A DNA stretch of 64,000 bases from Bryobacterales bacterium (GCA_025350625.1 JANXXL010000040.1:1-64000); one strand, 5' to 3'. Positions 18,469 to 28,349 are shown, counted from the first letter of the stretch. Numbers and translations: made by a program. The notes: generated by a model not told the origin, from the letters alone.

Positions 18469-19185
18469 AGGCAGGACGCCGCGAAATTAGCGGGTGCGGA
18501 CACACCCCGGCAGGCACAACCAGAATAGGAAGACTGTAGCGGGGCGTTGCGCGAACGCGGGACGCGCAAAAATGGTTCCAAGTGACCCGTTGGATTGCTC
18601 GCTCCCCGACCGGCATGCACGGCCTGAACATGGCATCCGGATCGGATGTGACGTAGGCCCTTTGCTCCCCACAGCCGGTTTTATTCAGCTGCGGATCGTA
18701 GCTCTGGTGCGCGTCCGCTCTCCGTTCCGGTAGAAGCTTGCTTCTCGATGCGGCCTTTCCCTCTCCTGCAGCGAAAGTCTGCCTTGCGGCAAATCCCCGC
18801 GGCCGGGTCGACGTTCCTGGCCTACATCTTCAAAGCCATTTCTAAAATCTCGATTGGCCCGTTCGGCTTCCCGCTCCCGGCCTCGCCTGGCTTTTTGTCG
18901 CCTGACAGGGTCGATCATTGCGAGTCGCCCGTTGCCAACTGAAGATTCTAGAACTCTCCGTCTGTCTTCGGGCCTCCGCTCCCTATCAGGACCTCTCGAT
19001 CCTTCCAGATCCTAGCGCTCTGCCCGACTTCAGCCGAAGAAACTTACCATAGCAAGTTGCCCGATCTGCCTTCGCTCCCCGCCGCGTTGCAATAGTTTTG
19101 ACGTACCACGCGCGACGGATCAACGTTCCAGCTCCGCTACTTCCCGCTTGGCTCGCTGTCCTTCGAACCTCTTGGAACCACAGCC

Positions 19186-19214
19186 ATCATGCACCCCAGC
19201 GAACTTTTCGTCAA
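19186..19214 (-). promoter_or_regulatory. Candidate minus-strand sigma70 promoter
   Basis: On minus strand TTGACG (19214-19209), 17-bp spacer, CATGAT (19191-19186). Confidence 0.4.
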
Positions 19215-19230
19215 GCTAAAATCTTAGCTT
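19213..19230. repeat. Inverted repeat AAGCTAA-AATC-TTAGCTT
   Basis: 7-bp perfect arms, 4-nt loop, overlapping the -35 end of the candidate promoter. Confidence 0.5.
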
Positions 19231-19334
19231 TCCTCAATAAATATTTGCCGCGTTTTCAGTACTGTGCGGGCGATTCAAGGTGAACAAGTTGTGGATAAAA
19301 CAGAAAGGGAAGGGCTTGTTTAGGCCGGGTTCAG

Positions 19335-20504
19335 CTAGCGGGGCCCGTCTGACAAGCGGAGGATCATTCCGGTATCCGTGGCGGCCCATAAATGACCAGC
19401 GTCGGGACCCGCCAGCAGCACCGATTGCGCTACCGCGCGGTAATCCACTGGCATCTCCACCCAGTCTTTTAGATCTGTGCTGGTAAGCATTCTGACCTTG
19501 CCGGGAATGGGAGCGGAACGCAGGCGGCCGGGTGGCTCTACCGACGCTAGAAACGCCCTGCCGTCCGCAAAAATCGTGGCATCTGTTACCCCGCGCTCTT
19601 TCTGCTTGAACACGCTTTCGCTCTTGCCGGTAGTCAGATCCAGACGGTAAACTTCTCCGGGCCATTCGAAGGAATCGGCGTAGCCGAAAACCGCCAGTCC
19701 AATCTCGCCGGCAAGTTTCAGGCTGACAACCGAGCCCAGCAGGGGGGCGGTTCCGGATCTCCACATGGCCCCGCCATCGCGCGTGTCTAATTCGATCGCA
19801 AGCCGCGGCTGCTGGCGCTGGGCAAGTGCGCGTTCGGGAAACATCCAGTCCGGCAAGTCTTGGTCGGACTTTACACCCGCGCGCGGAGGCGTGTAAGCCC
19901 CAAAGATCACGCCACGCTTAGCATCTGTGAATGCTATATGCGAATAGGCGCTGAACGCAGGATTAGCACTGGGCTTGGCCGCTTCGGCCACCGGCTTCCA
20001 TGTCCGGCCGCCGTCGCCGGTTTCAAAAACCGACTTCTGCAAGCCTACGGCATACCCGTGCTGCGCGTCGAGGAACCATACGCGCAAAATAAGCCCGGTG
20101 TGCGGCGCGTTGGCCAGCTTTCTGTCGGGCTTGAGCTGATCGCTGAGGCGCATCCAACTGCGTCCGCCTTCGTTCGTGAACCACAAGGCGTCGCTCGTGA
20201 CCAGCCACCCGGTCGATTCGTCAAGGAAGAACAGCGAGCGAGGGAACTCTTTGAGCGGCGCCAAAGACCAGTGATCGCCGCCATCGCTAGTCGTAAGGGC
20301 GGTAAATTGCGGTTTGCGTCCTTCACGGTCTATGATCGCGCCTACAGCGATCCCGCGAGTGGCGGAAGGGAATGCGAGATCGGTAATTCGAAGATCCTTG
20401 CCGTCCTGATCGTAGAAATATTGCAGAGTCCATTTAGCGAGCCCGCTCTGAGCTTGTCCGAAAGCGGCGGGAAGCAACGCGGCCGCGAGCAACCACCGCA
20501 GCAT
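19335..20504 (-). CDS. YCF48/BNR-repeat-like secreted beta-propeller protein
   Basis: MLRWLLAAALLPAAFGQAQ signal; TTSDGGDHWSLAPL, WFTNEGGRSWMRL, FETGDGGRTWKPV repeats. Confidence 0.85.
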   Translation of the reverse strand: MLRWLLAAALLPAAFGQAQSGLAKWTLQYFYDQDGKDLRITDLAFPSATRGIAVGAIIDREGRKPQFTALTTSDGGDHWSLAPLKEFPRSLFFLDESTGWLVTSDALWFTNEGGRSWMRLSDQLKPDRKLANAPHTGLILRVWFLDAQHGYAVGLQKSVFETGDGGRTWKPVAEAAKPSANPAFSAYSHIAFTDAKRGVIFGAYTPPRAGVKSDQDLPDWMFPERALAQRQQPRLAIELDTRDGGAMWRSGTAPLLGSVVSLKLAGEIGLAVFGYADSFEWPGEVYRLDLTTGKSESVFKQKERGVTDATIFADGRAFLASVEPPGRLRSAPIPGKVRMLTSTDLKDWVEMPVDYRAVAQSVLLAGPDAGHLWAATDTGMILRLSDGPR

Positions 20505-20509
20505 AGGAA

Positions 20510-21106
20510 TCAGCGGCGCGGTGCGGAACCAGCAGGAGTCATGACCAGCTCGAGCAAATCCGTCTCAGCCAGTTTTGCGGGATCTAACGAAGCGAGCGCC
20601 GCCAGGCAACCGATCTGTTCGCCTACGGTGGTGAGCAGCTCCATCTCGCCGCCCGAGTGCGGATGCGGGTCCCGATGCTGCACATTGATGACGCCGGCGA
20701 CCCGGCCGCGCACCAGCACGGGAGCCGAAAGAAACGCTTCGTAGGTATCTTCCGGCAGGTCTCTGAACAATTTAAACCGGGGATCGGCGTAGGCTTCGCG
20801 CGATATCGAAAGCAGGCGCCGTTCGCGCGCTACCCAGCCCGTGAGACCCTCGCCCAATTTCAAGCGCACGTGACCGATGGTGTCTGGCTGCGGGTTGTTG
20901 GAGGCGCACAATACCAGTTCCTTATCGTGGAGCAGGTAGAGCAGGCACGAGTCCGAATGCATGAACTCAACCACCAGCGACACTACGCTTTCGAGCGCCT
21001 TCGCGAGCCCGACGTCGCGAACCATGTAGCGGCTGATCTTTTGCAGAAGTCTAAGTTGCAGCTCGGTGCTGGCGAGCTGAGATTCCAATTCTTTTATCCG
21101 GGACAC
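20510..21106 (-). CDS. GAF-domain protein
   Basis: ALESVVSLVVEFMHSDSCLLYLLHDKELVLCASNNP...LKLGEGLTGWVARERRLLSI...FLSAPVLVRGRVAGVINVQHRDPH. Confidence 0.88.
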   Translation of the reverse strand: MSRIKELESQLASTELQLRLLQKISRYMVRDVGLAKALESVVSLVVEFMHSDSCLLYLLHDKELVLCASNNPQPDTIGHVRLKLGEGLTGWVARERRLLSISREAYADPRFKLFRDLPEDTYEAFLSAPVLVRGRVAGVINVQHRDPHPHSGGEMELLTTVGEQIGCLAALASLDPAKLAETDLLELVMTPAGSAPRR

Positions 21107-21231
21107 CGGCTATATTATGGCAGAAACTTAATGTTACGGGAATGTGGGTTTCCTAAGTTATTGAACCCCTGCCAGTTGGCACCCTAATTTAAATCCGCCC
21201 AACGGGATTCCGCGTATATCCTAGTAGAAGC

Positions 21232-21852
21232 GTGCGCATGCTGTTCAAGTTACTACCCGCAGGACTCGCCTTGGGGATGCTCCAGGTTGTCCTGCGTATG
21301 GCCGAAGACCCGAACCTGGTCCGCCGCCTGAAGGCCCACGAACCCAAGGCAATGAACGATCTTTACGATCGCTACGGGCGCATGGCGTATTCGCTGATTT
21401 ACCGCATTGTACGTAATTCCTCCACCGCCGAGGATTTAGTGCAGGAAACCTTCCTCCGCGTATGGAACCGGGTGCAATCTTTCGACGCGGAGCGGGGAGC
21501 GTTGGGCGCGTGGATTCTCACCGTCGCGCGCAATCGCGCGATCGACTATCTGCGCTCCGTGGATGGCCGCATGGAAGCCAGCGCCATTGAACTGGATCAC
21601 CTGGAAAGGCCGGGACTATTTGCAAAACTGGACGCAACGGCGCTTGCCATCGACCGCGTGCGGCGCCTGAAGAGCGCGTTCGAAAAACTCACGCCTGCTC
21701 AGCGGCAGGTCATCGAACTGGCGTATTACGAAGGCATGTCGCAGACCGAAATGGCGGAACGTCTCAAGCAGCCGCTCGGCACGGTAAAAACCTGGACCCG
21801 AAGCGCCCTGAAGATTTTGCGGGACGAGCTGGCTGAGGTAGCGATTGCATGA
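21232..21852 (+). CDS. RNA polymerase sigma factor, ECF type
   Basis: MNDLYDRYGRMAYSLIYRIVRNSSTAEDLVQETFLRVWNRVQSFDAERGALGAWILTVARNRAIDYLRS; VIELAYYEGMSQTEMAERLKQPLGTVKTWTRSALKILR. True start may be the internal MAEDPN. Confidence 0.93.
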   Translation: MRMLFKLLPAGLALGMLQVVLRMAEDPNLVRRLKAHEPKAMNDLYDRYGRMAYSLIYRIVRNSSTAEDLVQETFLRVWNRVQSFDAERGALGAWILTVARNRAIDYLRSVDGRMEASAIELDHLERPGLFAKLDATALAIDRVRRLKSAFEKLTPAQRQVIELAYYEGMSQTEMAERLKQPLGTVKTWTRSALKILRDELAEVAIA

Positions 21853-22580
21853 ATTGCCAGGAATTACAAGAAATGTTTGAGCTCTACGCGCTGGGAGTGC
21901 TCGAACCCGCGGAAAAAGCGGAGATCGACGCCCACCTGGCGCGGGGTTGCGAGAACTGCCAGGGGTCGCTCGCCAACGCTCTCGCGCTGAATGCCGGGGT
22001 ATTCAGTTTCGTACCGGAAATGTCCCCTCCCCGGCGTCTGAAACGCCGATTGTTGTCTTCGGTCGGGGTGCATTATCCAAGTTGGGCATGGGTGTGGGCT
22101 TTCAGCGCTGCGTGTTTACTGCTGATCGCATTGTGGCTGGGGGGTCAAGAGCGGCAGCGCACTGCGCAGCTCGCCGACGCGCGGCGCGCGCTCCTCGACG
22201 TGAATGGAGAACGCGACCGCTTGACGCAGGCTCTCCAGTTTCTCTCCGATCCGCAAACCGTGCCCGCCAGCTTCGGCCGGGGACAGACCACGCCCCCGCG
22301 CGGCTACGTGTTCCTGCACCCGCAAATGGGCGTTTTGTTGATCGCATCCAACCTGCCGCCCGCGGGCGAGGGCAAGACCTATGAGATGTGGGTGATTCCC
22401 AAAGGCGGCGCGCCACGGCCCGCGGGCTTATTCCAATCCGACGGGATGCGGGCGCTTTACATCCTGAATGGACCGGTGGATGTGTCGATGATCGGCACGG
22501 TAGCGGTGACTCGCGAACCGGCGGCGGGGTCGGCCACTCCTACCATTCCTATCTTGATTGCGGCCCCCGTCGGAACTTAG
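21849..22580 (+). CDS. Anti-sigma factor, RskA-like
   Basis: CQELQEMFELYALGVLEPAEKAEIDAHLARGCENCQ zinc-finger region; TM; GKTYEMWVIPKGGAPRPAGLFQSDG...GTVAVTREPAAGSATPTIPILIAAPV; ATGA overlap with the sigma gene. Confidence 0.92.
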   Translation: MNCQELQEMFELYALGVLEPAEKAEIDAHLARGCENCQGSLANALALNAGVFSFVPEMSPPRRLKRRLLSSVGVHYPSWAWVWAFSAACLLLIALWLGGQERQRTAQLADARRALLDVNGERDRLTQALQFLSDPQTVPASFGRGQTTPPRGYVFLHPQMGVLLIASNLPPAGEGKTYEMWVIPKGGAPRPAGLFQSDGMRALYILNGPVDVSMIGTVAVTREPAAGSATPTIPILIAAPVGT

Positions 22581-22590
22581 TCGCGCTGCC

Positions 22591-22812
22591 TCAGTTTGAA
22601 GATCCGCAGAGCGCCTGGATTGCGGCGCGGAGTTTCTCGTCCGGCCAACGGTCGATCTCAGAAGGAAGTGGATGTTCTAGAAACGCCTCTATCTGGCGGG
22701 ACGAGGAATCAACGCGAAAGCGGATCGTTCCGTTGGGTTCTTGATCGAAAACAACGGTCGAGCCGGGACATCTATCTTCTAAGATTTTCAGGAAGCGAGC
22801 CTTGCGTTCCAT
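22591..22812 (-). CDS. Small hypothetical protein
   Basis: MERKARFLKILEDRCPGSTVVFDQEPNGTIRFRVDSSSRQIEAFLEHPLPSEIDRWPDEKLRAAIQALCGSSN; compositionally protein-like. Confidence 0.5.
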   Translation of the reverse strand: MERKARFLKILEDRCPGSTVVFDQEPNGTIRFRVDSSSRQIEAFLEHPLPSEIDRWPDEKLRAAIQALCGSSN

Positions 22813-22883
22813 GTCGTGATTTTATCGCTCCCAGCGAAGCTCGGTCACGCGTCCGCTAAAATCGTTATAGACTCCTCCGCGAA

Positions 22884-24800
22884 ATGATTCAACTCCAAGG
22901 CGCCGGCAAACGGTTCGGCCATAAGCTCCTGTTCGAAGATTGCGACTGGCTGATCACGCCGCGCGAACGCACCGGCCTTGTAGGCGGCAACGGCACCGGC
23001 AAATCCACGCTGCTCAAGATTCTGTGCGGGATCGAGACGCTCGATTACGGGTCGGTCAGCTTCACCAAGGGCATGTCGATCGGCTATCTGCCGCAAGATG
23101 GACTGACTCTTAGCGGGCGCACCGTGTTTGCGGAGGCGATGACGGTGTTCGATCAGCTCCGGCAGATGGAGAAAGAACTCGAAGAGCTGCACCATAGCCT
23201 GGGTGAACTCGACCCCACAAGCCCCGAATACGCCGCGGCGGCGGAACGCGCCCATCATATAGACAGCGAATTCAGGAATCGCGATGGCTACGCAATCGAG
23301 GCGCAGGTCGGTACCGTGCTTGACGGCCTGGGGTTCCGCAAAGAGGACTGGGAGCGTCGCACCGAAGAATTTTCGGGTGGCTGGCAAATGCGTCTGGCGC
23401 TGGCGAAACTGCTGCTCGAAAAGCCTAGCCTGCTCTTGCTCGATGAACCTACCAATCACCTGGATCTCGAAGCGCGCAACTGGCTGGAATCGTATCTGAC
23501 TAACTATCCGGGCGCATACTTACTGATCTCGCACGACCGCTACTTCCTGGATGTTACGGTCAACCGGACGGTCGAAATCTGGAACAAGCGAGTGCAATTC
23601 TATAGCGGCAACTACGATTCGTATCTGCGCCAGAAAACCGAGCGCCGCGATCAGTTGACGGCGTCGTACCGGAATCAGCGCGAGCGCATCGAGCAACTGG
23701 AAGCCTTCATCAACCGCTTTCGCGCGCAGGCGACCAAGGCCAAGCAGGTACAGTCGCGTATCAAAGAGCTGGACAAGATTGAGCGCATCGAGATTCCGCC
23801 CGAGGAGCAGACCATCCACTTCAAATTCCCGCAGCCCAAGCCCAGCGGGCGGATTGTGGCGGAGTTCAAAGATGTGTCGAAGAGCTATGGTCAGAAGTTC
23901 GTCTTTGGCGATGCCAGCTTCGTCATCGAGCGCGGCGACCGCGTGGCGCTGGTTGGCGTAAACGGCGCGGGTAAATCCACCATGATCAAGCTGCTGGCGG
24001 GCGCGGAGCCGCTGACTTCCGGTTCTTACACGCTGGGGCACAATGTGATCCCGGACTACTTCGCGCAGGATCAATACAAAGAGCTGGATACCGGGGCGCG
24101 CCTGCTGGACGATCTCAGCGAGTCCGCGCCACGGCACTCACAAACGCAACTGCGATCGCTCTTAGGCTGTTTTCTGTTCAGTGAAGACGATGTATTTAAG
24201 AAGATCGGGGTGCTATCGGGAGGCGAACGCAACCGCTATGCGCTGGCGCGGATGCTGCTCGCACCATCGAATTTTCTGCTGCTCGACGAGCCCACCAACC
24301 ACCTGGATATGCGCGCTAAAGATGTGCTGCTCGAAGCGCTCAAGGAGTACAACGGGACAGTCGTTTTTGTCTCGCACGACCGCTACTTCATTGACAATCT
24401 GGCGACGCGGGTGTTTGAGATTCAGGAAGGGCACGTCCACGTTTTCCCGGGCAACTACGAGGACTATTTATGGCGCAAGGCCGGAGGTCCGGAGGCAATG
24501 CTCGTCGAGGTTTCAACCGCCGCGCCCACCGAGCAGGCTTCGGCCGCAGCGGTAAAGAAAGAGAAACCGCGCGTAAATCCGATGAAGGCACAGAAGATGC
24601 GTGGCCGCCTGCAAGAGCTGGAATTACGGGTAGCTGAGCTTGAATCCGGAATCCAGCAATACGAAGCGGCGTTAGGCGACTTCAAGAGCGCGGACGAAAC
24701 AATGCGCTTAACCGTCGAGCTTACTGCCCGTAGGAGCGAGCTCGAAGCGCGAGTGGCCGAGTGGGAAGAATTGAGCGCAGAACTGGAGACTGCGGATTGA
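22884..24800 (+). CDS. ABC-F family ATP-binding protein
   Basis: Two ATPase domains: GGNGTGKSTLLKIL and GVNGAGKSTMIKLL; LLLLDEPTNHLDLEA and FLLLDEPTNHLDMRA; C-terminal coiled coil. Confidence 0.95.
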   Translation: MIQLQGAGKRFGHKLLFEDCDWLITPRERTGLVGGNGTGKSTLLKILCGIETLDYGSVSFTKGMSIGYLPQDGLTLSGRTVFAEAMTVFDQLRQMEKELEELHHSLGELDPTSPEYAAAAERAHHIDSEFRNRDGYAIEAQVGTVLDGLGFRKEDWERRTEEFSGGWQMRLALAKLLLEKPSLLLLDEPTNHLDLEARNWLESYLTNYPGAYLLISHDRYFLDVTVNRTVEIWNKRVQFYSGNYDSYLRQKTERRDQLTASYRNQRERIEQLEAFINRFRAQATKAKQVQSRIKELDKIERIEIPPEEQTIHFKFPQPKPSGRIVAEFKDVSKSYGQKFVFGDASFVIERGDRVALVGVNGAGKSTMIKLLAGAEPLTSGSYTLGHNVIPDYFAQDQYKELDTGARLLDDLSESAPRHSQTQLRSLLGCFLFSEDDVFKKIGVLSGGERNRYALARMLLAPSNFLLLDEPTNHLDMRAKDVLLEALKEYNGTVVFVSHDRYFIDNLATRVFEIQEGHVHVFPGNYEDYLWRKAGGPEAMLVEVSTAAPTEQASAAAVKKEKPRVNPMKAQKMRGRLQELELRVAELESGIQQYEAALGDFKSADETMRLTVELTARRSELEARVAEWEELSAELETAD

Positions 24801-25956
24801 CTTCGGCGACGTAATCGACCGCGCCCAGATTTTTATAGACGTTGCCTGCCACGCCGGCTGCCGCGGGCCCACTGACGCCGTGACCTCCGGTGAGCAACAC
24901 CGTTACCGCGAGCTTGCCACGGCTGGTTTCCGAAAACGATCCGAACCACCCGAGATGCGTCGGGGAACGCTCATCGGTGCAGGTTCCGGTCTTGCCGAAG
25001 ATGGGTTGGTTGGGATCGAAACCAATCCGCCGGGCGGTTCCGTATTCGACTGCGCCCGCCATGCCGGGCTTGATTTCAGGGATCAGGGCTTCAATATCCA
25101 GATGCCGCTTCACGCGGGGCAGGATCGTCTGCGCTTCGTCCTGGGTGCGCGGATATTGCAAATAGTAGAGCGTTCCGCCGTTGGCCACCGCACTCACGAT
25201 GGCGGTGAGCTCGAGCGGAGTCAGCGAAATGCCGTCGCCAAAACTGGTCATCATGCCCATGCCGTTCTTGGGAGGAGCGGGCGGCAGCAGACCGGCTTGT
25301 TCGCCTTCAATATCCAGTCCGGCCTTTTCACCCAGACCAAACAGATGCGCGTAATAACTGACGCGCTCAAAGCCTAGTTTCTGCCCCAGGCTGGCAAAGT
25401 ATTGGTTGCTCGACCGGGCGAGCGCCTCGGTGAGCGTCATGGTAGTGCGTCCGTAGATGCGGATGCGGGTGTCGCGCTCGACGATCGATTCGCTGAGAGC
25501 CGCCAGCGCCACCGGAACCTTCACTGTCGAGCAGGGCTGGAAACCGTCACGAAAAGCCAGACGCTGATTCACGATGGTCAGGATCCGCCCGGTAAGCGGG
25601 TCGGCGACCACGACGGTGCCGTTTAATCTGCCCAGAGCGTCCAGAGCCGCACGGCGCACGGTCGGGTCTTCGCCTTCAATGCGGTCGCCTTCGGTAGAAT
25701 CGGCATAGGTAGGGACGCGCCAGGGTCCGCTGAGCGACCTGGCTTTGCCGGGCGTGCTCGCGGGTTGCGCCGATCGAGTGATCTTACGTTTCGTAACCGT
25801 CGCCACCAAGGGTGCAATGGGTGCGGACGAGCGGTGCAAGGTCCTCACGGAAATTGTACGCCTGACAACTCTTTTTGTGGCTACCGCCGGCGTCACGGCG
25901 CTCAAAAGCACCAGCACACCAGCCCACTGGGAAATTCTACCGGATAGAAAAGACAA
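24721..25956 (-). CDS. Penicillin-binding protein transpeptidase-domain protein
   Basis: STVK (SxxK), SSN (SxN) and KTGT motifs all present; N-terminal membrane anchor. Confidence 0.9.
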   Translation of the reverse strand: MSFLSGRISQWAGVLVLLSAVTPAVATKRVVRRTISVRTLHRSSAPIAPLVATVTKRKITRSAQPASTPGKARSLSGPWRVPTYADSTEGDRIEGEDPTVRRAALDALGRLNGTVVVADPLTGRILTIVNQRLAFRDGFQPCSTVKVPVALAALSESIVERDTRIRIYGRTTMTLTEALARSSNQYFASLGQKLGFERVSYYAHLFGLGEKAGLDIEGEQAGLLPPAPPKNGMGMMTSFGDGISLTPLELTAIVSAVANGGTLYYLQYPRTQDEAQTILPRVKRHLDIEALIPEIKPGMAGAVEYGTARRIGFDPNQPIFGKTGTCTDERSPTHLGWFGSFSETSRGKLAVTVLLTGGHGVSGPAAAGVAGNVYKNLGAVDYVAEVNPQSPVLRSILPTRPLALRARSYGQ

Positions 25957-26152
25957 ATCTTCTCCTCATTTGCCGCGCATCAACCTGAATTGTCATTTTG
26001 CTGGATATGATATCGCCAGGTCAAGCTAATTCGCTTGGGTACTAGGTGTTAGTGAAGGTAATCTAAGGTGTTTCGCTTAGAAGCGGAGCGTGAACCGCCG
26101 GAGCCTCAGTCGATATCGGCCCGAAGCGGCGGCCGCGGGATTATAATAGCGG

Positions 26153-27469
26153 TTGTTGAATTCCCTACCCGGGAAGGTCGCGCGCGCTGACCCGCACACG
26201 ATTTATCTGGCGATTGAGCGTTTTCTCGCAGCCAGCCCCAAACCAGTTCTGCTTGAGCCGGGCGAGGATCCGTTCCCTCTCTTGCCCGACACCTTCGCAA
26301 TTACTCGGCACCCATCCTTTCTCACCATCGAATGCTGGGACGAAAAACGCACTTTAGCGCGGCGGGTGACGGCGGTTCGTCTGCAGCGGCCGGGCCGGCT
26401 GGAGCTTGCAGTAGAACAGTTTGGAGGACGCACCGGCGCCATCACGCTGTTTGACCTCGACCGGGTTTCCCAGCGCGATGCGGGCCGCCAGGGAGCGCGG
26501 CTCAAGTACCGCGAGCGGTTCCGCGAGTCGCTCTCGCGCCAGTTCCCGGATTGGCGAGTGGTGGAGCTGAGCACGGAACAAGACCTGCATAACAGCTTTT
26601 CTCCGGTCTACCCGAGATCGTTCGTATGCCGTGGAAAGAAGGCGCTAGCAGTCATTGGAATTCCTGAAAATTCGCCCTCGCCGGCGAATGCCTTGAGCTT
26701 TGGCTTGATATGGCTGGATTACTTACGGCGCCGCGAATTGCGCCGCTCCGCCAACGGCTTGAGAGTGGAGGGCTTGGTCATCTTCGCTCCCGCCGGTGCC
26801 GAACATTCGCTCTGCCATCGCGTGCGATTTCTGGACTCTAAAGCGGCCCGTTACCTGATCTTCGTTTACGAAGGGGGCTATGAACAATGGGTCGACCCGC
26901 GCGATTACACCAACTTAGACACGCACCTCGATACCGGCGGACAGCAGCGGCTGAGTACGGCTCGGCCTGGACAATTGGAAGCCTGGCTCGAAGCGCGGGT
27001 TCGCGGCGGTATCGAATCGCTCGACGCCACGCTGCGGGCGCAACCGGTCTACGGGCAGGTGGCGCAATTCGCCGGCGGCAATCGCGGCATCATCGATCTG
27101 CTGGCGGTCGATCATCAGGGGCGTCTGGCGGTAATTGAACTCAAGGTGGATCAGGACATTCACCTGCCGTTACAGGCTCTGGATTACTGGATGCGGATCA
27201 AGTGGCATCTGGATCGCGCCGAAATCACGGAAAGCGGTTATTTCACTGAGTTTCCGCTGGGGAAGCAGGCGCCTCGCCTGATGCTGGTGGCGCCGGCGCT
27301 CGAGTTCCATCCATCCAACGAAACCATCCTCGGCTTTTTTTCTCCCGAAATCCCTGTCGAGCGGATCGGATTAGGGGTACAATGGAGACAGGAGCTCAAA
27401 GTGATGTTCCGAGCTCCCGGGAAGACGTATTCCGGCAAACCATGGCCCTTGCAGTCCTTCGCCAGATAA
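26153..27469 (+). CDS. Hypothetical protein with C-terminal PD-(D/E)XK nuclease-like (NucS/DUF91-like) region
   Basis: QFAGGNRGIIDLLAVDHQGRLAVIELKVDQDIHLPLQALDYWMRIKWHLDRAEI: D...ExK signature. Confidence 0.6.
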   Translation: MLNSLPGKVARADPHTIYLAIERFLAASPKPVLLEPGEDPFPLLPDTFAITRHPSFLTIECWDEKRTLARRVTAVRLQRPGRLELAVEQFGGRTGAITLFDLDRVSQRDAGRQGARLKYRERFRESLSRQFPDWRVVELSTEQDLHNSFSPVYPRSFVCRGKKALAVIGIPENSPSPANALSFGLIWLDYLRRRELRRSANGLRVEGLVIFAPAGAEHSLCHRVRFLDSKAARYLIFVYEGGYEQWVDPRDYTNLDTHLDTGGQQRLSTARPGQLEAWLEARVRGGIESLDATLRAQPVYGQVAQFAGGNRGIIDLLAVDHQGRLAVIELKVDQDIHLPLQALDYWMRIKWHLDRAEITESGYFTEFPLGKQAPRLMLVAPALEFHPSNETILGFFSPEIPVERIGLGVQWRQELKVMFRAPGKTYSGKPWPLQSFAR

Positions 27470-28302
27470 GACAGGCCCTCGCCACCCTGAATCCAAGGGA
27501 ATTGCGCGAGATGGCAGAGCGACCGGTCAAAGTTGGATTGATCGCTCCTGACGCCCGTACCCTGGGGCAAATGGAAACCTATTTCCTTCCGGCGCATTTT
27601 TCGGCGGAGCGGCGTGCCCAAGCTGCCAAGATGCTGGTTAGAGGGGGCGGCCCGGATTGCGACATCGAAATATACGAATCGTCGATCCTGCGGCCGGCCA
27701 AAGCGTTTTCGCTCGATCTCGAATCCCCCGAAAATTGTGTCCGACGTATTTTGAAAGCGCGGGAAGATTTAATGCTTCCCCTGGCAAGGCGGTTATATCC
27801 CTTCCGCAAACCGGCAGTGCATCGCCTGATTCGGTCTGTCGCTAAAGAAAACGCTCTATTCTGCTTGACCACGGCAATTCCCGACGTTATTCCCAGTCTG
27901 GCTATGATTCCCTGGGCCGCAGGCGAATTCGCTTCTGATACCGCTTTCCTCACCATGAACCAGATTCGCATGGCGTTCCTGGTGGCGGCGGCGAGCGACC
28001 GTCCCTTGGGTTACCGGGAGCAGCGTTCCGAGATCGCATCCATTGTTGCCGGGGCGTTCGGATGGCGCGCCTTGTCGCGGGAATTGATCGGCAAAGTTCC
28101 TTTCGGCGGCGGCTTGATTCCTAAGGCCGGAATCGCTTATGCGGCGACTTTCGCGGTAGGCCTTTCGCTCGAACGCCTATACCGGGTTGGATACGGGTTC
28201 ACCCGCGCCGAACGGCACGCGGTTTATGAAGAAGCCTACGAGCATGGCAAACAAATCGCAAGTATGCTGCTGGCGAACTTCCGCCATAGCAAAGCCAGCT
28301 GA
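27442..28302 (+). CDS. DUF697-like membrane-associated hypothetical protein
   Basis: AIPDVIPSLAMIPWAAGEFASDTAFLTMNQIRMAFLVAAASDRPLGYREQRSEIASIVAGAFGWRALSRELIGKVPFGGGLIPKAGIAYAATFAVGLSLERL; start trimmed to MALAVLRQIRQ. Confidence 0.6.
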   Translation: MALAVLRQIRQALATLNPRELREMAERPVKVGLIAPDARTLGQMETYFLPAHFSAERRAQAAKMLVRGGGPDCDIEIYESSILRPAKAFSLDLESPENCVRRILKAREDLMLPLARRLYPFRKPAVHRLIRSVAKENALFCLTTAIPDVIPSLAMIPWAAGEFASDTAFLTMNQIRMAFLVAAASDRPLGYREQRSEIASIVAGAFGWRALSRELIGKVPFGGGLIPKAGIAYAATFAVGLSLERLYRVGYGFTRAERHAVYEEAYEHGKQIASMLLANFRHSKAS

Positions 28303-28349
28303 AACGCGCCTGTACCCGGAAGCGTCTTGAATCAAAGGAGGGGATTTCC

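Noticed and set aside
18685-18918. Arg-rich 77-aa minus-strand ORF in the ORF-poor region
   Set aside because: Composition (REREAERANRDF..., RTRTRATIRS) is typical of chance ORFs in purine-rich GC sequence; kept only as part of the ncRNA candidate region.
26142-26147. TATAAT alone as a definite promoter
   Set aside because: A single hexamer without a convincing -35 can occur by chance; used only within the short-leader observation.
26000-26150. Possible tRNA or other structured RNA in the 26.0 kb intergenic gap
   Set aside because: No cloverleaf, GTTCGANNC T-loop or acceptor pairing could be assembled by eye; a tRNAscan-SE run would settle it.
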